Part shown: piece after piece, positions 62,291 to 64,000 of the stretch | How positions within the stretch are numbered: position 1 is the first letter of the stretch | Layout of the letters: each line of letters starts with the position of its first letter | DNA from: Marinisporobacter sp. | Lineage (GTDB): Bacteria > Bacillota > Clostridia > Peptostreptococcales > Thermotaleaceae | Reading direction: 5' to 3' | DNA: 64,000 nucleotides | NCBI GenBank assembly: GCA_025210525.1 | Contig: JAOARP010000058.1 | Location: 62,001-126,000 of the forward strand | Program-made: the position numbers and the translations under genes | The notes under the pieces: generated by a model | Databases searched by the model: none | What the model was told of the DNA's origin: nothing | The model's input: the letters and a program-made list of their open reading frames with translations, nothing else

Positions 62291-63573
62291 TAAAAATAAA
62301 AGAAAGTATATGCAAGCTTAAAGAGAATATGAAGAACCATTGAAAGAATCATAACTAACAGGGTCATACTGATGAATAATTCAGATGAAAATAAAAATTT
62401 TGAAGTCCAAGTAAGATATAAGCTTTCTTGAGAATAGGATAAAAAAACAGGAGTTGCTATATACTTGAAAATAGTATTAGTCATAGGAACTGTAATGAAA
62501 ATAAATATGCCAGAAAATAGAGCATGTAAAAATTTTGAAAAAATGTAAGTGCTAGAACTAAGATCCGTTTTACTAATCAAACTAGCTGCTTGAGCATGAA
62601 TGGAAAAACCACTCCAAGAAATGATCATAGTAGTCAATGCAGCTTGCTTTATAAAAGAGATGCCATCTATTTCAGATAAGAGTTTACACCCCATTGTCAT
62701 CTCAAAGATACCACTTACAAGAGCTTCGTATATACTTTTGTCAAGCTTCAAAAAGAATAAAAGGTGATCAAGATAATAGGACAAAGTTTTGATGAATCCC
62801 ATTAGGGTTAAAAGTTGGATGATTACTGAAAAAAGAATAATAAAGCCTCCAACAACAAGAAGGGTCTCTATAGAATTTTTCACAGCTGTTCCTAATAATG
62901 CTCCAAAAGTTTTTTCATTATTTTGAAGGGAATAAAATAATTCTTTAAAGGCCCTCTTAATGTAGCTGTTTTTCGTTTTAGGAAGGTTTTGGTATTTATT
63001 AAATTTGTAAAATCTAAAGACAATGCCCACCATAATCACACCAAGGTAATGAGCTAGAGCGATGTTTGTTCCTAATTGGGGATTGTGAAACATACCAATA
63101 GCAACAGCGCCAATCATAAATAGTGGACCAGAGGTGCTACAAAAAGACATAAGCCTTTGTGCTTCTACTTTTGAAAAAATTCTTTCACTTCTAAGTTGAG
63201 TAATTAATTTGACCCCTATAGGGTATCCAGATGTAACGCTCATAGCAAATATAAAAGAGCCTTCTCCAGGCACATTGAAAATTGGTTTTATAATGGGTTC
63301 TAGTAATATACCAATAAAGTTTACTACACCTAATCCGATCAGTAATTCAGCTCCAATAAAAAATGGAAGAAGTGCAGGAAAAACAATATTAAACCATGTG
63401 TCCACTCCAAGCTTTGCAGCGTGAAAAGATGCTTCTGGATATTTTATGATATAGATAACTAAAAAGCAAGTAATAGAGATGGTCAATAAATGTTTTACTT
63501 TAGAAAAAATAGATGATTTTTTTAAAATAAAAAGTGATAAAGACAAAACAAACACAAAAATAAATAAAAACAT
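62281..63573 (-). CDS. ylbJ: YlbJ, sporulation integral membrane protein
   Basis: YlbJ is a sporulation membrane protein needed for spore cortex formation in Bacillus. The 430-aa protein has about eight to ten membrane segments and two nucleoside-recognition-like (Gate) regions: LGVDTWFNIVFPALLPFFIGAEL near residue 60, and the GVKLITQL and GCKLLSEIDG segments. ATG 63573 is preceded on the minus strand by a weak GGGGG site. It is followed upstream by tmcAL, as in ylbM-ylbJ neighbourhoods of other Firmicutes. Confidence 0.9.
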   Translation of the reverse strand: MFLFIFVFVLSLSLFILKKSSIFSKVKHLLTISITCFLVIYIIKYPEASFHAAKLGVDTWFNIVFPALLPFFIGAELLIGLGVVNFIGILLEPIIKPIFNVPGEGSFIFAMSVTSGYPIGVKLITQLRSERIFSKVEAQRLMSFCSTSGPLFMIGAVAIGMFHNPQLGTNIALAHYLGVIMVGIVFRFYKFNKYQNLPKTKNSYIKRAFKELFYSLQNNEKTFGALLGTAVKNSIETLLVVGGFIILFSVIIQLLTLMGFIKTLSYYLDHLLFFLKLDKSIYEALVSGIFEMTMGCKLLSEIDGISFIKQAALTTMIISWSGFSIHAQAASLISKTDLSSSTYIFSKFLHALFSGIFIFITVPMTNTIFKYIATPVFLSYSQESLYLTWTSKFLFSSELFISMTLLVMILSMVLHILFKLAYTFFYFYKK

Positions 63574-63617
63574 AGTATGCCCCCTGAAAAAGAAATATAT
63601 TCATATATATTATAAAT

Positions 63618-63652
63618 ATAAAAAAAATAGTACTTAAATTAGATTAAGTACT
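63618..63652 (-). terminator. Terminator of tmcAL (minus strand)
   Basis: AGTACTTAA pairs with TTAAGTACT (63629-63637 and 63644-63652), and on the minus strand the stem is followed by a T-rich run. Confidence 0.85.
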
Positions 63653-63660
63653 AAAGGGAA

Positions 63661-64000
63661 TCATTTAAGAAAATAAGGTGAATGATAATAGTCAGAGCCA
63701 CCTTTTCTAGATTCACTATTAGGATAAGCTAAATTATAAATATTTGTTGCTAAAATATCAAAAGAAAGCATTTCTTTAGCCATAGGGTGATCTAGTATTT
63801 GTTTATTGATATTTGTTAAGATTGGGATTTTAGAGGACTTTTTTAATCTTTTTAATATTTCAGTTCCTTTTGTTGAAAAAGCAAGAAGGCGAGCATATTG
63901 TGAACCGCCATATCTATTGAACATAAGAATATGTTCTTTTGTAATACCTAATAGAATATGAGCAAAGATTCTTTGGATTCTTGTAAGGGTATATCTTTTA
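63661..64000 (-). CDS. tmcAL: TmcAL, tRNA-Met C34 acetate ligase (5' part outside window)
   Basis: TmcAL acetylates C34 of the elongator methionine tRNA anticodon; Bacillus YlbM belongs here. Only the C-terminal 112 residues are in the window, the frame staying open to base 64000. The visible family pattern is RYTLTRIQRIFAHILLG, then NRYGGSQYARLLAFSTKG, and the ending SRKGGSDYYHSPYF. The ATG at 63924 is an internal Met, not the start. The nucleotide-binding N-terminal half lies beyond the window edge. Confidence 0.88.
   Translation of the reverse strand, partial: KRYTLTRIQRIFAHILLGITKEHILMFNRYGGSQYARLLAFSTKGTEILKRLKKSSKIPILTNINKQILDHPMAKEMLSFDILATNIYNLAYPNSESRKGGSDYYHSPYFLK

Overview
The window is one contiguous stretch of a low-GC, endospore-forming, Gram-positive chromosome, most likely class Clostridia. 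The evidence is the AT-rich codon use, the sporulation genes (spoIIGA-sigE, sigG, spoIVA, ylbJ, an alpha/beta SASP, yteA), a clostridial-type division cluster without ftsA next to ftsZ, and Gram-positive gene neighbourhoods. I cannot name a genus from the sequence alone. Almost every gene is on the + strand; the exceptions are an EAL protein, rqcH, rpmB, ylbJ and tmcAL.

The outstanding feature is at the left end. murA, which lies between murG and ftsQ, is split by a 3,488-bp element (about 1469-4956) flanked by a 19-bp imperfect direct repeat. The split falls exactly before the codon for the catalytic cysteine of MurA (residue 116 of a predicted 417). Joining the two repeats restores a full-length reading frame. 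The element encodes a SpoIVCA-like large serine recombinase, a 60-aa highly charged protein just upstream of it (a candidate excision factor), a class I SAM-dependent methyltransferase of the leucine carboxyl methyltransferase type, and a 39-aa six-cysteine peptide behind a Fur-box-like operator. It also carries two terminators. This is the arrangement of skin-type intervening elements, but in a peptidoglycan-synthesis gene.

From 5.9 to 14.4 kb come division and early-sporulation genes: ftsQ, two DUF881 genes, sbp and ftsZ, then spoIIGA-sigE behind a promoter with the long spacing typical of Spo0A-activated spoIIG, sigG behind a sigma-F/G-type promoter, ylmC/ymxH, nrdR and pgeF. From 14.4 to 21.3 kb is a complete phosphate regulon (phoP-phoR, pstS, pstCAB, phoU) with PhoP-box arrays at 11-bp spacing before pstS and before pstC. 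From 21.4 to 29.7 kb are a nucleotidase-like HAD protein, an EAL phosphodiesterase, the YIEGIA pair, a DUF512 Fe-S protein, der, gpsA and spoIVA. A tRNA-Pro(GGG) follows.

From 30 to 38 kb are a HlyD-like protein, the ylm division cluster (yggS, sepF, yggT, ylmH, divIVA), mtnN, DUF5665, yteA, lspA, an rluD-type gene and pyrR, ending at rqcH on the opposite strand. From 40 to 58 kb is the widely conserved block yicC-remA-gmk-rpoZ-coaBC-priA-def-fmt-DUF116-metalloprotease-rsmB-stp-prkC-rsgA-rpe-thiN, then two tiny membrane proteins, rpmB, a Gls24 protein and fakA. From 58 kb to the end are recG, a SASP gene, rsmD, coaD, a coiled-coil protein, ylbJ and the C-terminal part of tmcAL. Apart from the murA element, the gene content is core chromosome.
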